A stretch of 64,000 nucleotides of DNA. Origin: Wolbachia endosymbiont of Folsomia candida. GTDB taxonomy: Bacteria > Pseudomonadota > Alphaproteobacteria > Rickettsiales > Anaplasmataceae. Shown piece after piece: positions 8,313-17,700 of the stretch (position 1 is the first letter of the stretch; every line of letters begins with the position of its first letter). A program made the translations under genes and the position numbers. The notes below the pieces were generated by a model that was not told where the DNA came from, did not search any database, and saw only the letters and a program-made list of their open reading frames with translations. The stretch is taken from contig NZ_CP015510.2 of the NCBI RefSeq assembly GCF_001931755.2, positions 1,240,001 through 1,304,000 on the forward strand, written 5' to 3'.

Positions 8313-9116
8313 ATGCATCCACCCAATGTAATTGAAAAATTAAGCTTCGAGGAAATATTTTCACGGATGAAGGAGGAATTAATACGTAGAGACCCAACGT
8401 TTTCAGCGCTTATAGAAAATGATCCTGCAGTAAAAATTTTAGAGGTAGCTGCATGGAGGGAGCTTTTGCTAAGACAGAGGATTAATGAAGCAGCTAAAGC
8501 AAATTTATTAAAGTTCGCAGAAGGGTCTGACCTTGACCACTTAGCTGAATTTTATGGAGTAGAGAGAAACAGAGAAGAAGGTGATGAAGCTTTTAGAAAA
8601 AGAATCAAAGCAAGAATAGCAGGATGGAGTACAGGTGGAAGTAAAGAGCATTACCGCTTTCATGCATTATCAGCTGATTCTCGAGTTAAAGATGCACTAG
8701 TTGAGTCACCTAACCCAGGAAGTGTGCAGATTTCGATTTTATCCACGGAGTTATCAACAGGTGGTGTGCCATCAGAAGAGCTACTTCAAATCGTAAGAAA
8801 GCAGCTAAATAGCCAAGATATAAGGGTTTTAACAGATACAATTGAAGTTGTAAATTGCAATATTATGGCAATAGATATTCAAAGTAGGATTACAGCAGTA
8901 TCAGAAGAGACAATTGAAGCAGCGAAAAAGCAATTTATTGAAAAGTTTGAAGCAGCCAAAAGATTGGGCTGGAATGTTACTAAGTCTTGGATTATAGCAA
9001 GTCTTTTCGTTGAAGGAGTGCAAAATGTAGAATTAATAGAACCAAGAGAAGATATTGAGATAAAAGGGAATGAGTGTGCTACTCTTGGTAACTTAAAAAT
9101 TGAATTCAAAAGCTAA
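8313..9116 (+). CDS. gpJ: Phage baseplate protein J
   Basis: This 267-residue protein of the baseplate J family has an N-terminal helix pair ending in LLRQRINEAAKANLLKFAEG, then DLDHLAEFYGVERNREEGDE and RKRIKARIAGWSTGGSKEHY, all family landmarks. The length is close to P2 gpJ (about 300). It begins 3 bases after the gpW stop, and its stop overlaps the gpI start. It forms the outer baseplate rim together with gpI. Confidence 0.92.
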   Translation: MHPPNVIEKLSFEEIFSRMKEELIRRDPTFSALIENDPAVKILEVAAWRELLLRQRINEAAKANLLKFAEGSDLDHLAEFYGVERNREEGDEAFRKRIKARIAGWSTGGSKEHYRFHALSADSRVKDALVESPNPGSVQISILSTELSTGGVPSEELLQIVRKQLNSQDIRVLTDTIEVVNCNIMAIDIQSRITAVSEETIEAAKKQFIEKFEAAKRLGWNVTKSWIIASLFVEGVQNVELIEPREDIEIKGNECATLGNLKIEFKS

Positions 9117-10267
9117 TGCCAAATTCCACAAAGCAAGAAAGGGATATAGTAGACAGCACCGATTATAAAGTAGATCCAAGTTGCATTAGAGGATTTAAGT
9201 TTAAATATGGAGAAGAAATCTTACCATGGCTCATAGAAGAATACGGCCTGGAAGAAATTTTATTCTGGGTAAAGGATAAGAAAAAAGCTATCAAAGAAGG
9301 GATAAAGTTTCAGAGACTAAGAGGAACACCAGCATCACTAAAAATTGCACTGAAGTGGGCAAGCATAGATAACATAACGATTATTGAAGAACCACCAGGC
9401 AAGCATTTTTTTGAGCTTCAGGTGGGAATAACAGATGTACCAAATGATTTTTTTGTTGATGTGGTAGTAGAGTTAGCAAATCTATCGCTTCCTGCAAGAT
9501 CAAGGTTAATGCGGATTTTTAATAATCATTATAATGCTCAACGATTTATACTGGATGAGAGTTTATGGGGAGATGTTCTTTCTGATTATTCAGGTATTAA
9601 AACGGAAAAGGATGGACCAGTATTATCATTTGGTCGGAAGAGTTCGTTTGAGCTAAAAATAGAAAATCCAAGTTTTAAGTTTGGTACATTTAGGTTTCAT
9701 TATGAACAAGCTTTCAGCAATGATGTATACAGGCTAGACATAGCAGTACTTGGGGAAACAGAGCCTCATACAAAGAACTATAATGGTATATATGAGCGAG
9801 ATCATGTATGGTATAATTTTAAAGCCCTATATCCTATCCCACAAAGCTTATTGCCGCCAATTAAGTTTGCTAAAGCGCAGGTTGTATTATCAGACAGTTG
9901 GAAGTTAGGAGATATAAATACCTGTTTTCCTGCAACTAGCAAAAAAGAAGAAGGAAGTGGATTTTACTTAGGTAGTAGTAAGCTTTCAGAACAATTGTGG
10001 AATTTTAAATACACGCCGATTTTAGAAAGGTTTAGCATTACTTACAACTATGAAGCAAAGAATTTTACTGATCAAAAAGTTATAGAATTTAACTTAACCG
10101 AATATCATGTGCATTGGAAAAATAGCTCAGATTTAAAACAAGATGATCCAATTCATGAATTAGAAAATTATATAGCAGTACTTTATCCAGGCGTACTTTT
10201 ATGGCACGAGCATCGTCATTTGCATAGGACTTGGAAAGAAAAACACCCAATCTGTTTAATACATTAA
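9116..10267 (+). CDS. gpI: Phage tail protein I with C-terminal extension
   Basis: The first roughly 190 residues match tail protein I: LPWLIEEYGLEEILFW, then KAIKEGIKFQRLRGTPASLK with the conserved RGTP, and the IEEPPGKHFFELQV beta region. P2 gpI is about 176 residues, while this protein has 383. The added C-terminal part (about 170-383) is beta-rich, ends HEHRHLHRTWKEKHPI and is of unknown role. It could bind the fibre, since gpI links baseplate and fibre in P2. The start overlaps the gpJ stop (TAATG). Confidence 0.85.
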   Translation: MPNSTKQERDIVDSTDYKVDPSCIRGFKFKYGEEILPWLIEEYGLEEILFWVKDKKKAIKEGIKFQRLRGTPASLKIALKWASIDNITIIEEPPGKHFFELQVGITDVPNDFFVDVVVELANLSLPARSRLMRIFNNHYNAQRFILDESLWGDVLSDYSGIKTEKDGPVLSFGRKSSFELKIENPSFKFGTFRFHYEQAFSNDVYRLDIAVLGETEPHTKNYNGIYERDHVWYNFKALYPIPQSLLPPIKFAKAQVVLSDSWKLGDINTCFPATSKKEEGSGFYLGSSKLSEQLWNFKYTPILERFSITYNYEAKNFTDQKVIEFNLTEYHVHWKNSSDLKQDDPIHELENYIAVLYPGVLLWHEHRHLHRTWKEKHPICLIH

Positions 10268-10520
10268 TTATATATTCAATATATTCATATATACTAATAT
10301 TGGGTTAAACCTATACGCGCGATTGTGGAAATATCTTGCTTTTCGCTTTTTGATGGAATATACTAAAATAATAGCAGTAAATAAAAGAAAAAAAGCTGCT
10401 GTTGAAAGAGGCTTAATTTTGTAAGGAAAGGTCATAGTTATTTCCAATACGGAGATATTATGTTCATTAATTATAATTATAAGAGCACATAGTGTATTAT
10501 GTTCTAGTTGTGAGGGATAT
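10268..10520 (+). other. Spacer between baseplate and ankyrin genes
   Basis: This is an A/T-rich stretch of 253 bases. On the minus strand a small frame (stop near 10268, ATG near 10435) could code for a peptide of about 55 residues with one hydrophobic helix (TAAFFLLFTAIILVYSI) and a basic tail. It has only a weak GGA upstream and no known family. It could be a small membrane protein or chance. A promoter for the ankyrin genes is likely here but I cannot define its boxes. Confidence 0.3.
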
Positions 10521-11180
10521 ATGAGTAAAAGCAAAAACACCATCAATAAATTACTTAGTGAATTATCACTGAAATCGTTTCATGGGATCAATAAAAAGAA
10601 TGAAGATGGTAATACAATACTGCATCTTGCAGCACAGTTTTCTAGTTATAAAACAGTAAAATTACTAATAGAAAAAGGTGCTAATGTTGATATTGAAAAT
10701 AATGAAGGAGAAGTACCACTACACCGAGCTGCACTTGCAAGAAAGGCAAGAAACGTTAAGGCAATAATAGAAGCAGAAGCTGATGTTGATTGTACAAACT
10801 ACAATGGTTCTACACCGTTACATCTTGCAAGTGGGTCTGTATGGTTATTTAGAGAGAAAGGTGGTAATGCCAAAGGAACAGTAAAAGAGCTGCTAAAAGC
10901 AGGAGCAGATGTTAACGCTATAGACAGATTTGGAACCAGTCCATTATTTCGCGCTAAAGATCAACCAGAGTTAGCAGAGCTGATAAAAAAATATGGAGGA
11001 AAGATAATAAATAGGCTCGGTACAGGTGTACAAGAATTCGTGAATTTTTATGGTGATCATCTTATGAAAGAAATATCATCGGCAGTGAAAAAATTATATG
11101 CAGAAGAAATTGAAGAACTTAAGAAAACAGACGATAAAGAACCAGATGTAGAAGGCGATAAAGACAAGAAATACCATTAA
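10521..11180 (+). CDS. Ankyrin-repeat protein (219 aa)
   Basis: The protein carries about four ankyrin repeats between residues 28 and 155, for example NEDGNTILHLAAQFSSYKTV, GEVPLHRAALARKARNVKAI and GSTPLHLASGSVW. After them is a helical, Lys/Glu-rich tail (about 165-219) without a membrane segment. A GAGGGA Shine-Dalgarno precedes the ATG. It lies between the baseplate genes and the recombinase, a usual place for ankyrin genes in WO. Ankyrins bind proteins; a host target is suspected but not shown. Confidence 0.88.
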   Translation: MSKSKNTINKLLSELSLKSFHGINKKNEDGNTILHLAAQFSSYKTVKLLIEKGANVDIENNEGEVPLHRAALARKARNVKAIIEAEADVDCTNYNGSTPLHLASGSVWLFREKGGNAKGTVKELLKAGADVNAIDRFGTSPLFRAKDQPELAELIKKYGGKIINRLGTGVQEFVNFYGDHLMKEISSAVKKLYAEEIEELKKTDDKEPDVEGDKDKKYH

Positions 11181-11215
11181 TTTATAGTTAAAGAGGCAAT
11201 TTTGTGGGGGTAACA

Positions 11216-11686
11216 ATGAGTAAATTAGACAAAAAACTTCAAAAAAACTCATTTTATGGAATTAACGAAGTAAATCAAGAAAAGACCACATTACATTCTG
11301 CTGCAATTTTTGGAGAGGTAGAAGATGTGAGAGCACTAATAGAAAGTGGAGCTGGTGTCAATACTGCTGATCATGAAGAGTATACACCGCTACACTTAGC
11401 AAGCATGATGAACTGCGTAGAAAAAGTGAGAGCACTAATAGATGCAGGGGCAAATGTTAATGCTAAAAATCATATAGGAAGAACGCCACTACACCAAGCT
11501 GTATTTATGAGGGAGCCGGAAAATGTTAGAGCAATTTTGGAAGCAGGAGGTGACCCAAATGTGAAAGACTATAAGGGGTATACACCAATAGATTTAGCTT
11601 ATATGGGACAAGTTGAGGAGATAGTGGAGGAGCTAACTGCATATAAAGATAGCACCTCATTAAAGAGCAAACAGTATAAATTTTAA
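11216..11686 (+). CDS. Ankyrin-repeat protein (157 aa)
   Basis: About four ankyrin repeats occupy almost the whole protein: QEKTTLHSAAIFGEVEDVRA, EYTPLHLASMMNCVEKVRAL, GRTPLHQAVFMREPENVRAI and a final YKGYTPIDLAYMG. I chose ATG 11216, preceded by GGGGGT, over a GTG at 11204 that lies in the ribosome binding site. The N-terminal residues (LDKKLQKNSFYGINEVNQE) resemble those of the upstream ankyrin protein (LSELSLKSFHGINKKNE), so the two are probably an ancient tandem duplication. Confidence 0.88.
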   Translation: MSKLDKKLQKNSFYGINEVNQEKTTLHSAAIFGEVEDVRALIESGAGVNTADHEEYTPLHLASMMNCVEKVRALIDAGANVNAKNHIGRTPLHQAVFMREPENVRAILEAGGDPNVKDYKGYTPIDLAYMGQVEEIVEELTAYKDSTSLKSKQYKF

Positions 11687-11702
11687 AAAAGGGGAAAAGC
11701 AA

Positions 11703-12140
11703 ATGAATGCATCTGTAGAAAAAGAGGTTTTGTCTTTATCGAGTAAAACGTCACAAGAGCTGAGGAAAATGTATGAGACAGCATCTAAAGGGAAAGCACC
11801 ACCATATCGTAGGGAGTACTTTATCAGATGGATATCTCATTGGTTACAAGCAAATGCGTTTGGAGAATTGTCCGAAAAAGCAGCCAAGAAACTAGACTAT
11901 TTAGCAGAGCAAATGAAAGAAGGAAAAAAAGTAAGTAGTGAAAATCCTCTTATGGCAGTAGGGACAAAAATTATCAAAGAATACCATGGAGAGAAGCATG
12001 AAGTAACAGTCAGTGGTAAAAAATTATTTATATATAAAGGACAGCCGTATAAGTCACTGTCTGCAATAGCTAATAAAATAACAGGAACAAGATGGAATGG
12101 GTTAGTGTTTTTTGGGGTGAAAAATGTTAAAACAAATTAG
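11703..12140 (+). CDS. DUF2924 protein beside the recombinase
   Basis: This 145-residue protein has the DUF2924 landmarks: the helix LRKMYETASKGKAPPYRREY, RWISHWLQANAFG, and the C-terminal GEKHEVTVSGKKLFIYKG with YKSLSAIANKITGTRWNG. Members are regularly coded directly upstream of large serine recombinases in prophages, as here, where its end overlaps the recombinase start by 17 bases. The molecular role is not known to me; a DNA-binding accessory function in integration is a reasonable guess. A GGGGAAAAG site precedes the ATG. Confidence 0.88.
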   Translation: MNASVEKEVLSLSSKTSQELRKMYETASKGKAPPYRREYFIRWISHWLQANAFGELSEKAAKKLDYLAEQMKEGKKVSSENPLMAVGTKIIKEYHGEKHEVTVSGKKLFIYKGQPYKSLSAIANKITGTRWNGLVFFGVKNVKTN

Positions 12141-13776
12141 GTGCGCAGTATATACAAGAAAATCCTGTGAAGACGGTCTAAATCAAGAGTTTAATAGTCT
12201 GGATGCACAGAGAGTATCTGGAGAAAGTTATATTAAGAGCCAGCAACTTAAAGGATGGGTAGCGATAGAAAAGAAATATGATGACGGAGGTTTTTCAGGA
12301 GGAAATTTAGAAAGACCAGGATTGAAAGAGTTATTTAAAGACATAGAGAGAAGAAGAATAGATTTGGTAGTAGTATATAAAATGGATCGCTTATCAAGGT
12401 CGTTACTTGATTTTGCAAAAGTAGTGGATTTATTGAAAAAACATGAAGTAGCATTTGTATCAGTGACAGAATCATTTAATACAGCAGACCCAGTAGGTGA
12501 GTTAATGCTGAACATAATAATGAGTTTTGCGCAATATGAAAGAGAATTAGCAAGTATGAGAATAAGAGATAAGATAGCAGAATCAAGAAAACAAGGATTG
12601 TGGATGGGAAGTAGAGTGCCACTAGGATATGATGCCAAGGATAAAAAGCTGATAATAAATGAAAAAGAAGCAGAGCTAGTAAAGCATATTTTTGAGAGAT
12701 TTGCAGATTTAAAATCTATAGTTAAAGTGACTAAAGAGTTAAATGAACAAGGTTATCAAACAAAAGAGTTAAAAAATAAAGGAGGAGAAGAGTTTAAAAA
12801 AGCAACAGTAAAAGGGATTTTAACTAATCCAACTTATATAGGTTTTGTAAGTCACAAGGGAACATTATATAAAGGAAAGCACGAAGCAATAATTGATCAA
12901 GAATTATGGAATAAGGTAAAAGAAAACTTTAGTACTAGAGAACAAATAAGCACGAAAAGAGCAGCAGTGTTATTAAAAGGGTTAATGCGTTGCTATGGAT
13001 GCGACACTTCAATGCAGCCAACTTACGCTAGAAAGAAAAATAAAGAGTATAGATATTACGTATGCGGAAAACATTTAAAGGCAAGAGAATGTAAAGCAAA
13101 AGATCAGACAATAGCAGCTGGGGAAATAGAGCAAGTAATAATGCAGCAGGTGCCTTTGATAATGAGCAATAGTGAATTAATAGAAAAAGCTTTTAAAAAA
13201 GGAGAAAAAATAGCACTGGGTACTTTAGAAGAAATAAGCAAGATCTGGGAAAATATATTTCCAATAGAACAAGAAAACATAATTCATATCTTAATAAAAA
13301 CTATATGGTTAAAAGAAGATGGAATAAAAATAGAAATAAGTAAAGAAGGGCTAAAAGATTTAGTCAGTAAGTATGGAAACACAGAAAAGGAAATAGAAGT
13401 AAGCAGAGAAGAAATTGTAACATTTGTAAAATTAAAGTTAAAGAAAAGCAGTGGAAAAAGTATGATATTGGTTCCACAGGGAGGAGAGATAAAGGAAAAG
13501 AAAAACGATAAATTGTTAAAAGCACTAGTAAGAGCACATTTATGGCAAAGTCAGATAGACAGTGGAGAATATGCCAATATAAAAGAAATATGTCATGCAA
13601 ACAAGATATCGTGCCCTAAGTATGTTGGATCAATTTTAAAATTAAACTTTCTGGCTTCAGAAATAAAGGAAGCAATATTGGAAGGAAAGCAGCCACCTCA
13701 CATCAGGTTGAATAACTTCATGGGTTCAAAAATGGATTTATTGTGGGAAAGGCAGTTAGAGAGATTTTATAGGTAG
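12124..13776 (+). CDS. Large serine recombinase (WO integrase)
   Basis: This 550-residue enzyme integrates and excises the prophage. The resolvase-type catalytic domain (about 1-150) has the nucleophile serine in AVYTRKSCED, DDGGFSGGNLERPGL, and the KMDRLSRSLLDF arginine region. The recombinase domain (about 165-270) includes GSRVPLGYDA and GILTNPTYIGFVSHKG. A zinc ribbon at about 290-330 has CYGCD and CGKHLKARECKA. A helical C-terminal part follows. All key parts are present and the length is normal, so it may be active. GGGGTG lies upstream of the ATG. The att sites cannot be identified from this window alone. Confidence 0.93.
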   Translation: MLKQIRCAVYTRKSCEDGLNQEFNSLDAQRVSGESYIKSQQLKGWVAIEKKYDDGGFSGGNLERPGLKELFKDIERRRIDLVVVYKMDRLSRSLLDFAKVVDLLKKHEVAFVSVTESFNTADPVGELMLNIIMSFAQYERELASMRIRDKIAESRKQGLWMGSRVPLGYDAKDKKLIINEKEAELVKHIFERFADLKSIVKVTKELNEQGYQTKELKNKGGEEFKKATVKGILTNPTYIGFVSHKGTLYKGKHEAIIDQELWNKVKENFSTREQISTKRAAVLLKGLMRCYGCDTSMQPTYARKKNKEYRYYVCGKHLKARECKAKDQTIAAGEIEQVIMQQVPLIMSNSELIEKAFKKGEKIALGTLEEISKIWENIFPIEQENIIHILIKTIWLKEDGIKIEISKEGLKDLVSKYGNTEKEIEVSREEIVTFVKLKLKKSSGKSMILVPQGGEIKEKKNDKLLKALVRAHLWQSQIDSGEYANIKEICHANKISCPKYVGSILKLNFLASEIKEAILEGKQPPHIRLNNFMGSKMDLLWERQLERFYR

Positions 13777-13777
13777 C

Positions 13778-14014
13778 TTGGAGGATTTAGAAGTGTTGGA
13801 GAAATGGCATAAATCGAGCTTTTATAGTAAAATTAAGGATAAGGAAGCTGGTTTATTTATCAAGCAAGTTCCTATCACTTCAGAATTGAAAGTGCTACCA
13901 ATATGTGGACCTACGTATTGTAAGTGGGATTTACTATATCTTAAACAATACTGTATACAAAATTCTCATGTTAATTTAGGAATAGTCAATGGGTATAGGA
14001 CAAGAAGAAAATAG
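13778..14014 (+). CDS. Small unrecognised phage-region protein (78 aa)
   Basis: The frame starts at a TTG two bases after the recombinase stop and has no match I recognise. It contains VLPICGPTYCKWDLLYLKQY with two cysteines and ends in a basic stretch, GYRTRRK. Its last 26 bases overlap the start of the next gene in another frame. It may be a remnant, or the first half of a gene broken by a frameshift near 14000. Co-direction with the recombinase is the only context. Confidence 0.35.
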   Translation: MEDLEVLEKWHKSSFYSKIKDKEAGLFIKQVPITSELKVLPICGPTYCKWDLLYLKQYCIQNSHVNLGIVNGYRTRRK

Positions 14015-14615
14015 TGGAATAGTAGAGGTAGACTTCAAGACAACGGAGATAGACGAAGACACTCTCAAAATATCTCCTGTAAAACGGGAATCAGAGGAAG
14101 TAGAAGAAGGTATGGAGGCAATATTGACTGAAAAAGCAGAGCAATCCAAAATAACAGAGCAAAAAAATAAAACAGAAATTACAAAATTGCCAATAAGAAG
14201 AAAATTACTGAAAGATAAAGAAACAATCGCATCTCAGGAAGAGCTTTTCAGTCAAAGCGATATACAAAAAGCTATGGCAGTAGAACAAGCTAAGGAAGTG
14301 CAGGCTACACAATTAGATAAGTTGAAAATTGGAAAATTTGCAAATAAAAAAGCTGAAGTGCAAAGAACAGAAGCTCTTGTTTCAAATAAAAAAGGGTTGG
14401 TTCTAGTTGGGTTAGCTTTGTTAGCAGGTACTGCAATATATCTGCAATATGGAAGCATAGCTGCTATGTTATTTGTGTGTGCTTTGGAATGTTTAGGAGC
14501 AGCTGTATCTAAAAAGTTAAATAGCTCAACGTCTGAAGTTAAAGAACCAGGGAGTTTTATTACTGAAAGTGAAGTTTTGAAAGCAGGAGAAATATATAGC
14601 AGGCAAAGTTTGTGA
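13989..14615 (+). CDS. Hypothetical protein with one hydrophobic hairpin (208 aa)
   Basis: The first 125 residues are charged (Glu/Lys/Thr rich) and likely helical. A hydrophobic segment follows at about 137-168 (GLVLVGLALLAGTAIYLQYG, then SIAAMLFVCALECLGAAV), enough for one long or two short membrane helices. The tail is short and polar. AGGA upstream supports the ATG at 13989. No family is recognised. It ends the recombinase-proximal gene group, 184 bases before a large ankyrin gene. Confidence 0.55.
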   Translation: MGIGQEENSGIVEVDFKTTEIDEDTLKISPVKRESEEVEEGMEAILTEKAEQSKITEQKNKTEITKLPIRRKLLKDKETIASQEELFSQSDIQKAMAVEQAKEVQATQLDKLKIGKFANKKAEVQRTEALVSNKKGLVLVGLALLAGTAIYLQYGSIAAMLFVCALECLGAAVSKKLNSSTSEVKEPGSFITESEVLKAGEIYSRQSL

Positions 14616-14798
14616 AGCTTATTAGATATCCTGTAGTAGCTAATTTTCATATATAGCAGAAAGCAAGCTCTCGCCTTAGATTTTACAATAAGATTTTCTC
14701 CTATCATATCAAAATAATAGAAAATTTATTCTTACATTGGAATAATATTATGATATACTTACTATAGTATACTATATAAAAAGAATGTAGGGGGTTGT

Positions 14799-17700
14799 AT
14801 GGTTGATGAAAATAGAAAGAATAATCAATTATTTCTGGAAACTATAAAGGAAATTTATTTTGATGATCTGCAGGTAAAAAACTCGATGCTACCTGATTTA
14901 GTGTGGGGAGAGAAAATAGTTGAATGGCTTTCAGAGGAAGTAGTATTAACAGAAAATCAATACAAGCTAGATCAGGGGTTATTAATAGCGCTGAGTAGCA
15001 TTAATTGTAGTTATTTAGAGCTCTATAATGCTAGCGACTTTATTTATGATCGTGCTGGTACTAAGCAGCTTGAAGAGTTTTTAAATGCTAATAAAAATGA
15101 TCCAGACCTGCAAGTAGTACTTAACCTAAGAAGAGGAGAAGGAAAAAGAACAGTATTGGAAAAAATGGCAACACGCAATATTTCGGCGGTATATTTATTT
15201 TTAAAGGCTGTGGCAGATCCAAACATTGGAGATAAAAAGGGCAAAACTCCATTACACTGTGCTGCTAAGTACAATAATCTTGATATTCTGAATATACTGT
15301 TGGAAGAAAAATCTATTGATATTAATGTAAAAGATGAAAACGGAAAGACACCATTACACTATGCTGTCTTTCATGGCCACAATGAGGTTATAAGTAGGCT
15401 ATTAACAGAAGAAGCTATTGATATTAATGCCCAAGATAATGAAGGAAAAGCACCTTTGCACCATGCTACATTTTGGGAAGTAGATAATGAAATGATAGAT
15501 ATTTTAGTAAAAAAAGGGGCAAAAATTGACATTCAAGACTATAAAGATAATACACCACTACACTATGCAGCTAATGTTGGTTATATTGATTCAGTAGGAC
15601 TTCTTACAAAAAGGAGTGATAATGTTAACCTTGTAAATAAGGATGGAGATACAGCACTTCATATTGCTCTAAATAATAAAGATGAACGTGTTCCTGAAGC
15701 CATTTTAGAAAATGCTAAAAATATAGATGTAAATATTAAGAATAAAAAAGGAGAAAGTCCTTTGTTACTTGCTGCAGGTGTTAGCACTACAAACATAGTA
15801 GAGAAGATATTAGCAAAGGGCGCAAATATAGATAAGTATTGTTTACATAATGCAGCAAAGAATGTATATGCTGAAGAAATCTTAAACGATATTGATAGCT
15901 ATGAAGATATTCAATCTAAGGTAGTGGATCAATTTATTAGTTTAGGTTGTGAGGTTAATGCTAAAGATGAAGGTGGAAGTACACCTTTATTTTATGCTGT
16001 TGAACATTGTAACAATGAGGTTGCTAAGCAGTTAGTGCATAAGGGTGCCGATACAAGTGTAAGAAATAAAAAAGGGTATACAGTATTTGAGTATGCAGTA
16101 AAAACAAATAGCTTGGAAGCACTAAGCGCAATTTTACCACATAAAATAGATGAGTGTGGTAATGAACTAGATAAAGAAATTGATATTGATAAAGCTAAAG
16201 AAATACTGACTAAAATTATAGATAACCAGGGAAACACACTGCTGCATTGGACTGTAAGATATGGATGTGATAGAGAAATACTTAACTTTCTTGTAGAAAG
16301 TGGAATAGATATTAATGCAAAAAATAAAAATGGTGTAGCACCAATTCATATAGCTGCGAAATATGGGCGAGAGGATCTAATAGAGTTTTTTATTGAGAAA
16401 AAGGCTAGGATAAACGTTCAATGCGGAAAGTTTACAAAATCAGAAATTGATGATTTAGAAAAGGTTAAAGAAAAAGGAGATTTCACTGAAGGAGAATTCA
16501 TTTATATTAGGGACTCTGAAAAAAATATAAAAAAAGATATTGAGCATAAAAAAGAAACACCTATCTCAATAGCTGCGGGTAATAATCACGGAAATACCGT
16601 GGGAATGTTTTTATCAAATGGAGCAAAGGCAAATATAAGTGATAGTAGAGGTTGGACACCTATATATATTGCGATAAGAACAGCATGTGATAAGAGCTGT
16701 AAAGAGGAAGAAAGAGAAAAAGCATATAGAATTGTAGAGAAGCTAGCAATGTTTTCTGATATTGAAGCTTTCAAGCCTAAAGGTGGTATCAATCAAATAG
16801 TTAATGGATTAAAGAAAGCGTGGACTGGTAAAGATGAAGAGTCTTTTCTGGTGAGAGCAACAAATGATGATGAAAGAATGAGAAAAATACTAGAAAAAGC
16901 CTTAAGGGATAGAGAAAATGATAAATTGCCAAATGCTCCAGTGGATGAATATGTACCAAGCGCTCCGCCACTTGATGATAGTTTCTTTGGTGAGATAGGT
17001 TCTTATGTTGAAGAAATTCCAGAACTTTATCCAGATCTTGCAAAAGAATTAGAAGAGAGTTATCTAGGAAATTTAGAGTTTAAAAAGCCTGGAGACAAAT
17101 CAGAAAATAAAGATCAATCTATTGAACAAAAACCTGATAAAAAATCTACTAAACAAAAAACAGACAGTATCAATAAAATTAGACTCACATTTCATGACAA
17201 AGAAAGGCTGAATATATTTTCAGATAAGGTAGCAAAAAGTAAGGACATAGCTGAATTAAATCAAGTTGTGAGTGAAGCATTAAAATCAGGAGTAAGATTA
17301 AATTTTCTTAATAATAAAAATAACAGCTTTACAGATGTTGTAATGCAAAGAATACAAGTGCTAAAAGAGAATTCTAAAATTTCCAGCAATATAATATGTA
17401 ATTTGGTATCAAGGGGAGCCGATATTAACAGCTATGAAAAAATAAATCAAGAATTGGAAGAAGTATTTAAAGATCATAAAACTAATATACAAAAAGCTTA
17501 CTTAGAAGCTAATAAACGTATTAATGATTTTCACGAAGCTGTAGCAAACGCAACTACTGGTAAAATAGAACTTATAGAAATAGATAATACAACTTTTTAT
17601 CTGGAGTACTCGGCAGATAGCACAGTAGATGTTGCAAAAGCCGTAGAAGCAGCAAGAGGTTTAGGATTATACGATGGGAATATTGTATTTGGCAGCAATA

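Noticed and set aside
10268..10546. A 92-codon minus-strand gene
   Set aside because: The long version starts in the following gene and has only weak translation signals; a shorter membrane peptide is possible but not supported by family or context.
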